From Brasilonema bromeliae SPC951 (GTDB taxonomy: Bacteria > Cyanobacteriota > Cyanobacteriia > Cyanobacteriales > Nostocaceae): 41,065 nucleotides of DNA. The stretch covers positions 1-41,065 of the forward strand of contig NZ_QMEB01000021.1 of assembly GCF_012912135.1 (NCBI RefSeq), given 5' to 3'. This document shows positions 16,341-25,511 of this stretch, in pieces. The notes below the pieces were generated by a model. It ran no database searches. It saw only the letters and a program-made list of their open reading frames with translations, and was not told the origin of the DNA. The translations under genes were made by a program, and so were the position numbers. Positions within the stretch are counted from its first letter, which is position 1, and the number at the start of each line of letters is the position of its first letter.

Positions 16341-17180
16341 TTACTCAACAAACTTCGGTCTTGCCTTTTGAGTAGACTGTATGTGTTGTTCTAAAGCTAC
16401 CCAATCTTCCTGCTCAACGAAATGAATCAATTCATCTAGATTGTGACGATATTGCTGGAGTGAATTAAGCAAGCAGGCGCGATTGTACCGCGCCATCATC
16501 AGCCCTAACTCTGGATTACCGCCACCAACACGACTTGTATCTCTAAAGCCAGAACTAGCAAACTTCTGGGCTAATTCCAGCACATTCGTGTCGGTTTCAC
16601 TCATACAAGCAGCAATCAACGAGGAACTAACCATCACGGGCAAATGCGAAATCCAACTCACTGCTCGGTCGTGCTCTTCTGGAGAACAATGGTAGAGAGT
16701 CGCTCCAAGTTCATGTACAATTTTTTCTACGATTGTGATTGCATGTGGTGGTGTTGTTTGTGTTGGTGTCAGGACATAAGGTTTTTTTTCAAATAAATTG
16801 GGGATAGCTGCTTCTATACCACTATCGGTTCTTCCCGCCATTGGGTGTCCACCGATAAAATTGTCCCAGAGGGGAGCTATTGCTTGAACTATCGGTGTTT
16901 TAACTGAACCGACATCAGTGACAATTGTATGAGAAGCCAGATGAGGGATGAGCTGCTCTAATGTGGGAACAATCAACCCTATGGGTGTACAGATAAAGAC
17001 TACGTCTGCTTTTGTGAGCAGCCTCATGTCAACTGACGCCTCATCTGTGCTACCTAGGGCTATTGCTCGCTGACAGGTTGATTCTCGACGGCTAACGCCT
17101 AAAACATGATGTCCTTGCGATCGCAAATCTAAACCTAAGCAGCCACCTATCAGTCCAAGTCCTAAAATACCAATATTCAT
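16341..17180 (-). CDS. tyrA: Prephenate/arogenate dehydrogenase
   Basis: Oxidative decarboxylation in the tyrosine branch of aromatic amino acid synthesis; cyanobacterial members generally act on arogenate with NADP. 279 aa. The N-terminal Rossmann motif is MNIGILGLGLIGGCLGLDL, followed by VSRRE (a basic residue after the second strand fits NADP), then VFICTPI, TDVGSVK, the signature GGHPMAGRTDSGI and the C-terminal helical domain with SWISHLPVM and ASSGFRDTSRVGGGNPE. No ACT domain. ATG start with the GxGxxG fold beginning at residue 5. aroF, at the head of the same pathway, lies about 2 kb away on the same strand. Confidence 0.95.
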   Translation of the reverse strand: MNIGILGLGLIGGCLGLDLRSQGHHVLGVSRRESTCQRAIALGSTDEASVDMRLLTKADVVFICTPIGLIVPTLEQLIPHLASHTIVTDVGSVKTPIVQAIAPLWDNFIGGHPMAGRTDSGIEAAIPNLFEKKPYVLTPTQTTPPHAITIVEKIVHELGATLYHCSPEEHDRAVSWISHLPVMVSSSLIAACMSETDTNVLELAQKFASSGFRDTSRVGGGNPELGLMMARYNRACLLNSLQQYRHNLDELIHFVEQEDWVALEQHIQSTQKARPKFVE

Positions 17181-17366
17181 CTATCTGTCATTTTGAGATT
17201 CTATATCATGTATATTTTGCACCTTGCTGCTCAAAGACTAGGAATCTGGAACTATGAAGCGGATTTTCCCATATGGGTGCTTTTTACCAGCAAGGATTAC
17301 ATTATATAAGTCATTACTCAGCGGTTAGTCATCAACAGCTAACAATATTCTAAAGGAGGAAGAAAC

Positions 17367-17960
17367 ATGCGTGATACCTTTAATAAAATGATCGGTAAGA
17401 CCCGCTATGTGGTCTCTCGTATCATGCTACATTTAAGTGGATCTGAGGTAGCACCTATTTTGGGAGTTTTAAATCGTGCTGCCAGAGAAGCCATAGATAC
17501 CGATGGTGACATAGAAATTTTGGGAGAAGGATTGGTAGAAATCTGCCAAACCTTACTGCAATACGATGAATATTGGCTTTCTGCGGCTAATGAAGGCGAC
17601 GTATTTTGGAGCGAAGGGGAGGCGGGAGACTATGTGAATGAATTATTTACAGACTCCGCTCAACGTTACCTCAGTGAACCAGATTTTGGTTCTGACTCGG
17701 GATACGATCAACCTTTATCTATTCCTGTAACGCGCAATGTCGTTGTCATGATTACAATCGCTTGTGAAGGAGAAGTCCCAGATTTAGAGACTGACTTGGC
17801 TAATATTACAGCACTCAAGGAAGGCTTTAAAGCTTTAATAAACTTACACTACAAACATAAATTACGGGCAATTCAGGTGCATTTTTCACCAGCTCGATTG
17901 GGTGACGAACTCACCAACGACCAACTCTTGCAATATTACCCGGAATTAATTCCTTTGTAA
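17367..17960 (+). CDS. Conserved cyanobacterial protein, DUF1517-like
   Basis: 197-aa soluble protein without signal peptide. The start is well marked: AAAGGAGGAAGAAAC directly before ATG 17367. The C-terminal half (VTRNVVVMITIACEGEVPDL, ITALKEGFKALINLHY, KLRAIQVHFSPARLGDEL) resembles the DUF1517 family of cyanobacteria and plastids, whose members often follow a longer N-terminal region not present here. Function unknown. It is followed 69 nt later by the lipoprotein gene on the same strand with no terminator between, so the two are probably co-transcribed. Confidence 0.6.
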   Translation: MRDTFNKMIGKTRYVVSRIMLHLSGSEVAPILGVLNRAAREAIDTDGDIEILGEGLVEICQTLLQYDEYWLSAANEGDVFWSEGEAGDYVNELFTDSAQRYLSEPDFGSDSGYDQPLSIPVTRNVVVMITIACEGEVPDLETDLANITALKEGFKALINLHYKHKLRAIQVHFSPARLGDELTNDQLLQYYPELIPL

Positions 17961-18029
17961 TTGGTTGGGTTGTCCGTACCAACCATCATAGTAAAAAATT
18001 GTTAAGCTCGGAGATAGGATGATAGTCAA

Positions 18030-18917
18030 ATGTTCATGACAATCGTGCGTAAATTCACAGCTGTTTTTTTAGCCTTGAGTTTGTGTGTAACAACTGTCGC
18101 CTGCGGTGGCGGGGGGTCAGATAAAACCACACCTCAAGCAAGCAATACCACTCAAACGACGACAGCAACCACCAAACTGAATGATGGTCAGTATCCTGTA
18201 CAACAAGCTAGCTACAACGATGCTGACGGGGAGTACACGTTGCTTTTACTCAACGCTACGCCCCCAAGTTTTAAAAGCCAAAATTTACAAATGGCGCGGC
18301 TGACGGATGATGAAATTAAGCAAGGAAAGAAAAGTTACCTAAAGGTAGAGAATGGGCAGTCAGCTTTGTATCTAACAGAAGACTTCAAAATTGATTACGT
18401 CCACAACGTTACCGAGACGAAAACGAATCCCCAAACCGGACAACAAGAAACAGTAGTCGTTCGTCAACAAAATAGCTTCTGGGCACCTTTTGCCGGATCT
18501 GTTGCTGGTTCTTTAGCCGGACAGGCTATTGGTAGTATGTTGTTTAGACCCCAACATTATGTCCCGCCTGTATACCAGCCTGGTGGAGTGCTGACTGGCT
18601 ACGGTGGTTATGGTAGTAGCTATGGCGATGCGGTTAGTAGTTACCGCAGCCGCTATAATGCAGCCCCAGCAGTAGAGAGAAACCGCACTGCTTTCCGTAG
18701 CACAGGAACGATTAGAAGGTCATATCCTGGTGATTCTTCAACTCTACGACGGACTACCCCAAATACGGGCAGTCGCGCGACTGGTTCCGGCTTTGGTGGA
18801 AGTACCCTAAGACCTTCTGGTAACTCTAATGTCAGACGCAGTCCTAGCGGTAGTGGTTTTGGTAGTGGTGGTCGTTCGCGAGTCCCCCGTTCAAGTGGTT
18901 TTGGTAGAAGGCGGTAG
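18030..18917 (+). CDS. Predicted lipoprotein with Gly/Ser/Arg-rich C terminus
   Basis: 295 aa. The N terminus is a signal peptide ending in a lipobox (CVTTVAC, then GGGGSDK), so it is exported and lipid-anchored. A Thr/Gln-rich spacer leads into a globular part (about residues 45-130: DGQYPVQQASYNDADGEYTL). A glycine-zipper-like stretch follows (AGSVAGSLAGQAIGSMLF), then a low-complexity tail of Gly, Ser and Arg (SGSGFGSGGRSRVPRSSGFG). No family recognised. The glycine zipper suggests membrane association and the basic tail suggests binding to an acidic surface. Two-gene unit with the DUF1517-like gene. Confidence 0.7.
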   Translation: MFMTIVRKFTAVFLALSLCVTTVACGGGGSDKTTPQASNTTQTTTATTKLNDGQYPVQQASYNDADGEYTLLLLNATPPSFKSQNLQMARLTDDEIKQGKKSYLKVENGQSALYLTEDFKIDYVHNVTETKTNPQTGQQETVVVRQQNSFWAPFAGSVAGSLAGQAIGSMLFRPQHYVPPVYQPGGVLTGYGGYGSSYGDAVSSYRSRYNAAPAVERNRTAFRSTGTIRRSYPGDSSTLRRTTPNTGSRATGSGFGGSTLRPSGNSNVRRSPSGSGFGSGGRSRVPRSSGFGRRR

Positions 18918-18968
18918 AGAAGTCCGCACTTGTATCATGTCTGGATAAACACTTATAAAAAACGAGGA

Positions 18969-19028
18969 ACCTCACCCCGCCCTTCGGGCACCCCTCTCCT
19001 TAATAAGGAGAGGGGATGGGGGTGAGGT
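18969..19028. terminator. Long repeat hairpin between convergent genes
   Basis: ACCTCACCCC (18969) pairs with GGGGGTGAGGT (ends 19028), with an inner CCCCTCTCCTT/AAGGAGAGGGG stem, then TCTTTTT on the plus strand. This is a dispersed cyanobacterial palindromic repeat that here lies between the lipoprotein and aroF genes and can terminate both. A half copy is at about 12600-12623. Confidence 0.75.
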
Positions 19029-19094
19029 CTTTTTATTGTTGTAAGTAATTAGGCGAACTTGATATTACCCACAATCATTGACTTTTTGCATCTT

Positions 19095-20153
19095 TTATGC
19101 TAAGGCAACAACTGGCTGCTGCCAACGCCCAACTGCCTTACCAATCACCGCAAGTTCCTGCATCAAGCGGTCGAAAAGTTCTGGTGTGAGAGATTGCGGT
19201 CCATCAGATAAGGCTTTTGCTGGGTTGGGATGAACTTCAATCATTAAAGAGTCACATCCAGAGGCGATCGCCCCTAAACACATTGAAGGGACATAGGTAG
19301 CCCAGCCCGTACCATGACTAGGGTCAACCATAATTGGTAGGTGAGTTAGCTTGCGTAAAACTGGCACAGCTGACAAATCCAAGGTATTGCGGGTGTACTG
19401 GCGGTCAAAAGTGCGAATACCGCGCTCACACAAAATCACATTTGGATTTCCGGCTGCCAAAATATATTCCGCCGCCATCAACCAATCTTCAATAGTTGCA
19501 GCCATTCCTCGCTTGAGAAGAACTGGTTTTGACTGTGCGCCTACTTTTTTCAACAGCGAGAAGTTCTGCATATTCCTTGCCCCGACCTGGACAACATCTG
19601 CGACTTCTGCGACTTTCTCCAAGTCTCCACTGTCCATGACTTCTGTAATAATGCCCAGTCCAGTTTCTTCCCGCGCCTTTACCAACAATTCCAAAGCACT
19701 CTCGCCGTGTCCTTGGAAGGCGTAAGGCGAGGTTCGGGGTTTGTATGCGCCACCACGTAAAAAGTGTGCCCCGGCTGCTTTAACTCGCCGCGCCGTCTCT
19801 ACAATCATTTGTTCATTTTCTACTGAACACGGACCCGCAACAATAACCACAGGGTGATGTTCGCCAAAAGGAACTGGTCCATTAGGAGTGTTAACGACGA
19901 CTTCAGAAGATTCTCCATGTCGAAATTGACGGCTAGCCCGTTTGAAAGGCTGTTCTACTCGCAGCACCTGCTCAATCCAAGGGCTAACTTCTTGAATTTG
20001 CAGGGGATCTAAGACAGCGGTCTCACCAACCAGACCAATCACTACCTTATGCTTACCAACAATTTTTTCTGCTGTCAGTCCCCAAGTGCCTAGTTCCTCG
20101 CTCAGACGGTCTATTTCCGCCTCAGGGGAACCAATTTTCATGACTATAATCAT
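19095..20153 (-). CDS. aroF: 3-deoxy-7-phosphoheptulonate (DAHP) synthase
   Basis: First enzyme of the shikimate pathway, condensing phosphoenolpyruvate and erythrose 4-phosphate. 352 aa, class I-beta architecture: an N-terminal ferredoxin-like regulatory domain (MIIVMKIGSPEAEIDRL, about residues 1-70) and a KDO8P-synthase-like barrel. Conserved segments: VVIVAGPCSVENEQM, LRGGAYKPRTSPYAFQG (substrate-binding KPRTS), QVGARNMQNF, VLLKRGMAAT, LCERGIRTF and VDPSHGTG. The metal-site Cys (GPCS), His and Glu are present. Start ATG 20153. With tyrA nearby it supplies tyrosine synthesis, though the two are not an operon. Confidence 0.95.
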   Translation of the reverse strand: MIIVMKIGSPEAEIDRLSEELGTWGLTAEKIVGKHKVVIGLVGETAVLDPLQIQEVSPWIEQVLRVEQPFKRASRQFRHGESSEVVVNTPNGPVPFGEHHPVVIVAGPCSVENEQMIVETARRVKAAGAHFLRGGAYKPRTSPYAFQGHGESALELLVKAREETGLGIITEVMDSGDLEKVAEVADVVQVGARNMQNFSLLKKVGAQSKPVLLKRGMAATIEDWLMAAEYILAAGNPNVILCERGIRTFDRQYTRNTLDLSAVPVLRKLTHLPIMVDPSHGTGWATYVPSMCLGAIASGCDSLMIEVHPNPAKALSDGPQSLTPELFDRLMQELAVIGKAVGRWQQPVVALA

Positions 20154-20320
20154 GCTAAAGTTCCTGCTTAGTTGAGTCCTAGCTGAGAATATTTTCCTAG
20201 ATGAATCAGTGGTTTAAAATTATAAAGCGTGAGCAACCAAAATCCACTTTTCAATATAGCGCTCAACAGTCGCGTCATTGAAGATATTGTGTCTCAAAAA
20301 ATTCATAAATTTGGAATTTG

Positions 20321-20356
20321 TAATGTTGAAGTTACAAAATTTAAACTTCAACATTA
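20321..20356. terminator. 13-bp stem hairpin downstream of the rpsO-PAM68 unit
   Basis: TAATGTTGAAGTT (20321-20333) and AACTTCAACATTA (20344-20356) form a perfect stem with a 10-nt loop. The T tract (TTTTTTT) is on the plus-strand side; for the minus-strand rpsO-PAM68 transcript it would be the first hairpin met, 54 nt past the stop. Confidence 0.6.
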
Positions 20357-20409
20357 TTTTTTTGACATTTACCCAACATCACAGTGATTTGCTCACTGAG
20401 TACTGCTTA

Positions 20410-20877
20410 TCAAACGTTTTTTTGGCGAGTTTCACGCCAAGCTGCTATCATTCGTTCCCCATTGGTCGTGAACTCATTCCAGCCTAGCCAACCCCCAACT
20501 CTGTGTTCATCCCAAGAGGCAGAGAGAACACCATAAGTTATTCCCAATACCCCCAAACCAAAAAATCCCATGTTCACCAGTAATACGGCGATGGGAGCGA
20601 GTTTAATTCCAGCATAAGTCAACAGAAAGTAACTGGCAATCAGGGTGCTGATTCCCAAAGCTGTTGGTATTCCACAAAAAAGAGCCACTCGGCGAATCAT
20701 CCGTTGGCTAACAACTTGGGGTATCGCCATCTCTTCTTTGGTAAAAGGTGGCTTCTTCTCGTCCTTTTTCCCAGATTCCTGCTTAGTTTCTGGTTGTTTG
20801 CCTTTTCCTTTTGCTGGTTTTTGGCGCTTTTTGTTTGGTTCAAAAGGCAACTGACTGCGTTCAGATTCAGCAGACAT
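20410..20877 (-). CDS. PAM68-family photosystem II assembly protein
   Basis: About 155 aa. A long Lys/Gln/Glu-rich soluble N terminus (KKRQKPAKGKGKQPETKQ) is followed by FTKEEMAIPQVVSQRMIRR and two membrane helices (VALFCGIPTALGISTLIASY and LAPIAVLLVNMGFFGLGVLG), then the family signature YGVLSASWDEHRVGGWLG. PAM68 assists early photosystem II assembly in the thylakoid membrane. ATG 20877 is preferred to the ORF-track GTG two codons upstream. It follows rpsO by about 12 nt on the same strand, a linkage usual in cyanobacteria. Confidence 0.92.
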   Translation of the reverse strand: MSAESERSQLPFEPNKKRQKPAKGKGKQPETKQESGKKDEKKPPFTKEEMAIPQVVSQRMIRRVALFCGIPTALGISTLIASYFLLTYAGIKLAPIAVLLVNMGFFGLGVLGITYGVLSASWDEHRVGGWLGWNEFTTNGERMIAAWRETRQKNV

Positions 20878-20889
20878 AAGCACTAGTCT

Positions 20890-21159
20890 CTATCCACGAA
20901 TGCCGAGACGACCAATCAAAGCTTGATAACGTTCTCGGCTTTCTTCCAGAATATAAGATAAAAGACGCTTACGTTGACCAATAAGCTTCAACAATCCTCG
21001 ACGTGAAGAATGGTCTTTCTTGTTTGCCTGGAGATGTTCGCTAAGACGGTTAATGCGCGCTGTGAGCATAGCGACTTGAACATCAGCAGAACCAGTGTCG
21101 GTTTCGTGAACTTGGTACTGTGTCAGTATTTCTTGTTTGCGCTGTTGCGTTAAAGCCAT
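20890..21159 (-). CDS. rpsO: 30S ribosomal protein S15
   Basis: 89 aa from ATG 21159 ([16 protein letters not shown]), the normal length. The typical segments are [38 protein letters not shown] and [21 protein letters not shown]15 binds 16S rRNA early in assembly of the small-subunit platform. The ORF track adds four residues (MIGL) that are not part of the family. Co-oriented with and close to the PAM68-like gene. Confidence 0.97.
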   Translation of the reverse strand: MALTQQRKQEILTQYQVHETDTGSADVQVAMLTARINRLSEHLQANKKDHSSRRGLLKLIGQRKRLLSYILEESRERYQALIGRLGIRG

Positions 21160-21358
21160 GAGACCAATCAACTTCTAAATGTATGCAGCAGTTTCCCATA
21201 ATATCATAGCCATCCGGGAGCATCCCAACTTTCCCAAAAGACTTGGCGATGAGAAATCGCGAACAGGCGAAGTCTACTTAGGTGGACTAAATCTAGCCTG
21301 CCTCAGGCATCCTCTTTTGAGTGTGCAGTTTAGCAAGATGAGGATTTTTACGTTTTTC

Positions 21359-23029
21359 CTACTGCCGGACAAGAATTTTCGCTTGGAATGATTCTATATC
21401 AATTCTAATGCCGTCTTCCCCAGCTTCCACATCATAATTACCAGTCCACTCATGCCATGTCCCCGCACAGGGGAAGCGAGGAACATGATATCTACTAAGG
21501 TTTTTGTCTGAAAAATTTGCTATGACCACAACGCGAGAATCTTCTTTCTGACCGCGAACATATGCTAGTACTTTTTCGTCTAGATTCTCATGGAAAAATT
21601 CAATGTGATCACTTTGCAAAGCAGAATTTTTTTTGCGTAGGGCAATAAGTTTTTTATAATATTCAAATAAATCGCGATTCTCGTCTCTCTCTAATAAAGG
21701 CCATGCAATCTTTTTCGGCTGAGTGACAGTTTCACTTTTGCGTTTGTGTTCTCCAAATTCTTCCCCCATCCACAGCATAGGTATACCCATTGCTGTTAGC
21801 AATAGCGCTGCTGCTAACTTGGCTCGTCTAAATGCATCTTCGTCAAAGATACCGCGATCGCCCAACTCTCTAAAAATATGTTCACGGTCATGAGTCGCTA
21901 AGTAATTGACTACGTTTATACTAGTTTTATAACCCTGTTTTCTTGGATCGAAAACCTCCTTGAGCTTTTGGGGTTCAAACATTTCACCGCAAATATGCGG
22001 AATCACAAAATAGCGAAAACTTTCATGCCAACAAGCATCTAGCGGTCCCTCTGGAGTCGTCACTTTACTGGTATCAGGAATATTCTCAGCAATGTTGTAA
22101 AATGGCTTAGGGGCAGTGTTTTTTTTCGCTTGTTTAGCTACCCAATCTAGAAATTCGTAGTTCGCTAATTGACGCACCGCATCGAAGCGAATTCCATCAA
22201 TGTGATACTCCTGAACCCAAAACCGTACGACATCACCAACATATTTCCATGCAGGCTTAACGTCTAACTTCTCGTCGTAATTGTCATAGTTAAACTCCGG
22301 ACCCCAATAATTACCTGGATCTTCCGGATAATGCATATATTCGTAATACCAATAATTCCTGTCTATCAGCATTAACGGACATTCTTCATCAGTGTGGTTG
22401 TAGATTCCATCAAGAAAAACGCGAATACCCCTTGCATGACACTCGTCTACAAACCGCTTTAAATCTTCTGTTGAGCCGTAGCTAGATTCTGTAGCGAAGT
22501 AGTGACGTACTTTGTATCCCCAATTATAATCACCAGGGTACTCATTAACTGGCATTAATTCAATCGCGTTAATTCCTAATTCATGAAGGTAATCTAACTT
22601 TTCAATGGCATCTATATATTTTCCACGTTTCTCAGGGTCAACTTCACCACCCGTAAAATCGGCAACGTGCATTTCGTATATAACTAATTCACAATTTTCT
22701 GGTAACGGTGCATCGTCGTGTTGCCAAACATAAGTATCAACAATCTTTTTTCCATTTTTAATTCTGACGACACCGACTTTTAGCTTTTCATCGACCTCTG
22801 TCGCATAAGGATCAATAACATCTATCCATTGCTCTGGTTCAAATTGTGGACTCTTCGTTTGTATACGGAATTTATATTGATAGATATCATCCTCTAATTC
22901 TATTTGAGTACGAAAATAGCCATCTTCTCCTTTTTCCATTGGTATTTCTTGCCATTGCGAAAAAGAGCCAATTAAGGCGGCTTTTTGATTTCGAGGAGCA
23001 AATAAATTAAATACTGTTAATGTTGCCAT
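21359..23029 (-). CDS. GH13 alpha-amylase-family enzyme with N-terminal CBM48
   Basis: 556 aa. An N-terminal CBM48/glycogen-branching-type beta domain (NQKAALIGSFSQWQEIPM) is followed by a GH13 barrel: GINAIELMPVNEYPGDYNWGY, region I DGIYNHT, region II GIRFDAVRQL with the nucleophile Asp, region III FYNIAEN with the acid/base Glu, and region IV YLATHDRE with the third carboxylate. The set is complete, so the enzyme should be active on alpha-glucan (branching, debranching or hydrolysis cannot be separated by eye). A collinear paralogue is at 37330-38988. Cytoplasmic. Probably glycogen metabolism. Confidence 0.88.
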   Translation of the reverse strand: MATLTVFNLFAPRNQKAALIGSFSQWQEIPMEKGEDGYFRTQIELEDDIYQYKFRIQTKSPQFEPEQWIDVIDPYATEVDEKLKVGVVRIKNGKKIVDTYVWQHDDAPLPENCELVIYEMHVADFTGGEVDPEKRGKYIDAIEKLDYLHELGINAIELMPVNEYPGDYNWGYKVRHYFATESSYGSTEDLKRFVDECHARGIRVFLDGIYNHTDEECPLMLIDRNYWYYEYMHYPEDPGNYWGPEFNYDNYDEKLDVKPAWKYVGDVVRFWVQEYHIDGIRFDAVRQLANYEFLDWVAKQAKKNTAPKPFYNIAENIPDTSKVTTPEGPLDACWHESFRYFVIPHICGEMFEPQKLKEVFDPRKQGYKTSINVVNYLATHDREHIFRELGDRGIFDEDAFRRAKLAAALLLTAMGIPMLWMGEEFGEHKRKSETVTQPKKIAWPLLERDENRDLFEYYKKLIALRKKNSALQSDHIEFFHENLDEKVLAYVRGQKEDSRVVVIANFSDKNLSRYHVPRFPCAGTWHEWTGNYDVEAGEDGIRIDIESFQAKILVRQ

Positions 23030-23234
23030 TCCTACTAGTTAATAATCAGAATCAAGTCAAATCAATAAGACAGAAATATATTGTCATTTCCAGAAAAATT
23101 AATCTTCTCTCTTGAGTCACCTTTTTTAAAGAGTCAATAATTTTTCTCTAATATACGTCAGGAATTTGTTGTACTTTATGCAACCACTAATAAACGTTAG
23201 TTTTTTGGTCATTTGATGGGGACAAAGGAGAAAA
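23030..23234. other. Upstream region of the GH13 gene
   Basis: About 200 AT-rich bases between the divergent GH13 start and the cphB terminator, presumably holding the GH13 promoter; no specific site can be supported. Confidence 0.4.
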
Positions 23235-23266
23235 AAGTGGGAACAAACATTTTCTAATTCCCACTT
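23235..23266 (-). terminator. Terminator hairpin after cphB
   Basis: AAGTGGGAA (23235-23243) and TTCCCACTT (23258-23266), perfect 9-bp stem, 14-nt loop, followed on the minus strand by TTTTCTCC. 35 bp past the cphB stop. Confidence 0.7.
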
Positions 23267-23300
23267 CTTTTCAATACATCTGTGAAAATATAAGTATTTT

Positions 23301-24143
23301 TTAACCAGCAGGTGCAGGGACAGTTGTTACAGTACGACTATCTAGGATAGGCTTGCGGGTTTTCAGGTCAAATTTGTATCCATGTGGTAAGATATGAAGC
23401 TTTGCTCCGCAAACTGCTAAAGGTTCATCCTTCAAAATCTCGTCAACGTTGCTGTGCACAACCTCTGAATCATCAACAACTGTCACACAACCTTGCCCAA
23501 CGACTTCAAACTGGTCATCGGTTACTACCATAGCGGTGTTTTCATCAATACCAAATCCCAAGACAACAGGTTGCTGTGCTAAAGCTGCAACTAAGCGTCC
23601 CAAGCGTCCGCGCTGTGAGAAATGTTGGTCTATCACCACTCCTGGGAGAAAAGCTAAACCAGGACCTAAGTCTACAATTTCCATTCGAGGGTTTGTCTCG
23701 GAGTCGCCTTCCACAATCATCACATCTGGCATGACAGCGGCTCCTGCGCTTGTACCTCCTACAACTATACCTTCAGAGAAGCGCTGATGAATAGCTGCGT
23801 CCAGTTCAGTATCCTTGAGAACACTCGTGATCCGGCCTTGGTCTCCTCCAGTAAAAAATATACCTGTAGCTTTACTTACCGCTTCTAACGCTGTAGATGA
23901 AGACGCATCCTCACGGCTTTCAGTGTCAAGTATACGAACATCCTCAGCACCCAGCCGTTCAAAAACTCTAATATAATTCTGTCCTACTTCTCTTGGCAGT
24001 TCTGTCGCGGCTGTCATGATCACGATTCTGGCTTTTGTACCCCCAGCGTAGCGAACAAACTCCCGAAGAATTTGGCAATCTCCCTCCTTATCTTCCGCCC
24101 CCCCAATAATGACTAATTGTCGCTTAATCTCACTAGCTACCAT
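23301..24143 (-). CDS. cphB: Cyanophycinase
   Basis: Exopeptidase of family S51 that cuts cyanophycin (multi-L-arginyl-poly-L-aspartate) into beta-Asp-Arg dipeptides. 280 aa. Seen: LVIIGGAEDKEGDC, FFTGGDQGRI, the nucleophile Ser in VGGTSAGAAVM, IVDLGPGLAFLPGVVIDQHF and FGIDENTAMVV. No signal peptide, so it acts in the cytoplasm on intracellular granules. Its product is the reported substrate of CphA2, and a cphA2-type gene lies divergently about 2 kb away (26123). Upstream AGGAGGC precedes the ATG at 24143. Confidence 0.95.
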   Translation of the reverse strand: MVASEIKRQLVIIGGAEDKEGDCQILREFVRYAGGTKARIVIMTAATELPREVGQNYIRVFERLGAEDVRILDTESREDASSSTALEAVSKATGIFFTGGDQGRITSVLKDTELDAAIHQRFSEGIVVGGTSAGAAVMPDVMIVEGDSETNPRMEIVDLGPGLAFLPGVVIDQHFSQRGRLGRLVAALAQQPVVLGFGIDENTAMVVTDDQFEVVGQGCVTVVDDSEVVHSNVDEILKDEPLAVCGAKLHILPHGYKFDLKTRKPILDSRTVTTVPAPAG

Positions 24144-24997
24144 AGAGCCTCCTGATAGAAGTTATTTATTTCTATAAAACATGATGATTTGAGTGGTAAA
24201 AACTACCATTTGGTAGAGAAAGATACAAAAATTTAATGCAGACTATAATAAAGAAAGTAAACAAGCAAATGTTAATATGTAAAAAAGAGTAGAATTAGAG
24301 TAAAAATGACGACTGATTTTTTTATCAGCTTTAAGTAAATAAATAAAGTCAAAAGTCAGAAACATTTGGCTGTTCTGACTTTTGAACCGTAAAAAGCTTG
24401 TATTAACTTTTGTATAAATTTTAAATGCAACTTTTCTAACTCATCCCACGGCGCGTGAAAACATTAAGACCGTTCATTTATGCCTAACGGTGAGTCCAGC
24501 GCTGCGGGAGGGGAGCCAGTGCGGTCTTGGGGTCTCACGCCACTCCCTTCAAGTCGGGAAACCCGCAAGGGTTGGGCAAACCCTCGACAAGGATGGACAA
24601 CCCTTGTATTTTTGCGGCGTATCCTTTCAACTAGTTTGATTCAAATTTTTTGGTAGTGCCCTTCGGGTTCACCAGTCGCCTCAACGGGGGGGAACCCCCG
24701 CACGGCGCTGGATTCACCGCAAAAATACATCCAGATCTCGGGTTTTACGAGTAGACATTGTTGTCGGGTTGTCCATCCAAGGCTCATGAAAAATGAAGCG
24801 GCGGGGTGGCTCCCCAAGTAGAGCATCTGGCGTTCGCGTTCGCGCAGCGTGTCGCTTTGCGACTCAGCGTCTCCGTTCGCGCAGCGTGCCCGTTCGGCCT
24901 CAAGCCGTGGCGTTAGCCATAGGGCATAGAAGATACCCGGAGGGCACGCACTCGCGTTCAGAAAAAGCCGTGGAATGAAGACCATTTTTAGTTGACT
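24144..24997. other. Repeat-rich intergenic region
   Basis: 850 bases without a supported gene. From about 24450 it is a patchwork of GC-rich dispersed repeats: an AAACCCGCAAGGGTT-type hairpin, a CCAGTCGCC...GGCGCTGG hairpin (24672-24711, also at 34405), and GTTCGCGCAGCGTG motifs repeated near 24840 and 24880. The ORFs called on both strands here are by-products of these repeats. Such patches may mark old insertion points. Confidence 0.6.
24672..24711. repeat. CCAGTCGCC...GGCGCTGG dispersed repeat, copy 1
   Basis: A 40-bp hairpin-forming repeat with GGGGGGG/CCCCC core; nearly identical to 34405-34443 (one extra G). Confidence 0.8.
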
Positions 24998-25150
24998 TTA
25001 GTCTAACGTGATGTTTTCTTTTTGCAAGTTACGTATAAGTTCTCTCAGTACATCAGTTTGCGTTCTGCCTAGTTTTTCGCAGTAATTACGCAAGATTTCT
25101 TTCTCTCCATCATTCACTCGAAATGTAATAAAATTTGTTGGTTTTCCCAT
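24998..25150 (-). CDS. Short ribbon-helix-helix (CopG-like) protein
   Basis: 50 aa from ATG 25150: a beta strand (NFITFRVND) followed by two helices (EKEILRNYCEKLGRTQTDVLRELIRNL). This is the ribbon-helix-helix fold of CopG/MetJ/Arc-type DNA-binding proteins, often antitoxins or plasmid and phage-type repressors; basic and amphipathic residues alternate in the strand as expected. The ORF-track extension to 25228 is not needed. No toxin gene is adjacent, so an orphan antitoxin or an autonomous regulator are both possible. Confidence 0.65.
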   Translation of the reverse strand: MGKPTNFITFRVNDGEKEILRNYCEKLGRTQTDVLRELIRNLQKENITLD

Positions 25151-25250
25151 AGCACTGACATCAATATGTGGCACCCTAGAAATATAGCACAGGTAGGTAG
25201 CATAACTGCGCTTCACTTGACAACACAAATTTGTGGAGTCCAGATATGAC

Positions 25251-25470
25251 TGGCTAGGGTGCGACTCTTTGAGAGTGAATTTATACCTCTAGGTGAGAAC
25301 GCCAAGGAACACCTTGGAAAGTTCCATAACTGGCTGTTTGAATGTTGGTGCAAACCCCCGCTATACCGCTTGCGGTTAGCGGCAGGAGGATGTCACAATC
25401 AAGATGGCTCTATAAATCAAAACACCTCCCGATTTCCATAAGTTCCGGAGGTTTATCTGACTGAGTGCCG
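25251..25470. other. Unassigned structured stretch between two small genes
   Basis: Contains several short stems: CCAAGGAACACCTTGG, the CCGCTATACCGCTTGCGGTTAGCGG block, and CACCTCC...GGAGGT. The 60-aa ORF across it has no protein-like features. It may be a remnant of an insertion-element end or an RNA; I cannot assign it. Confidence 0.3.
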
Positions 25471-25511
25471 CGCACTCTTGATGGTAAATTGTGGTGTTCT
25501 GTAGTTTAACG

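Noticed and set aside
24641-24985. ORFs on both strands (114 aa minus, 61 aa plus)
   Set aside because: Made entirely of dispersed GC-rich repeats; mutual overlap and composition do not look like protein.
25300-25420. Cobalamin-riboswitch-like GGTGCAAACCC stretch
   Set aside because: The surrounding conserved blocks (GCCAGGAGACC and others) are missing and neighbours are unrelated to B12.
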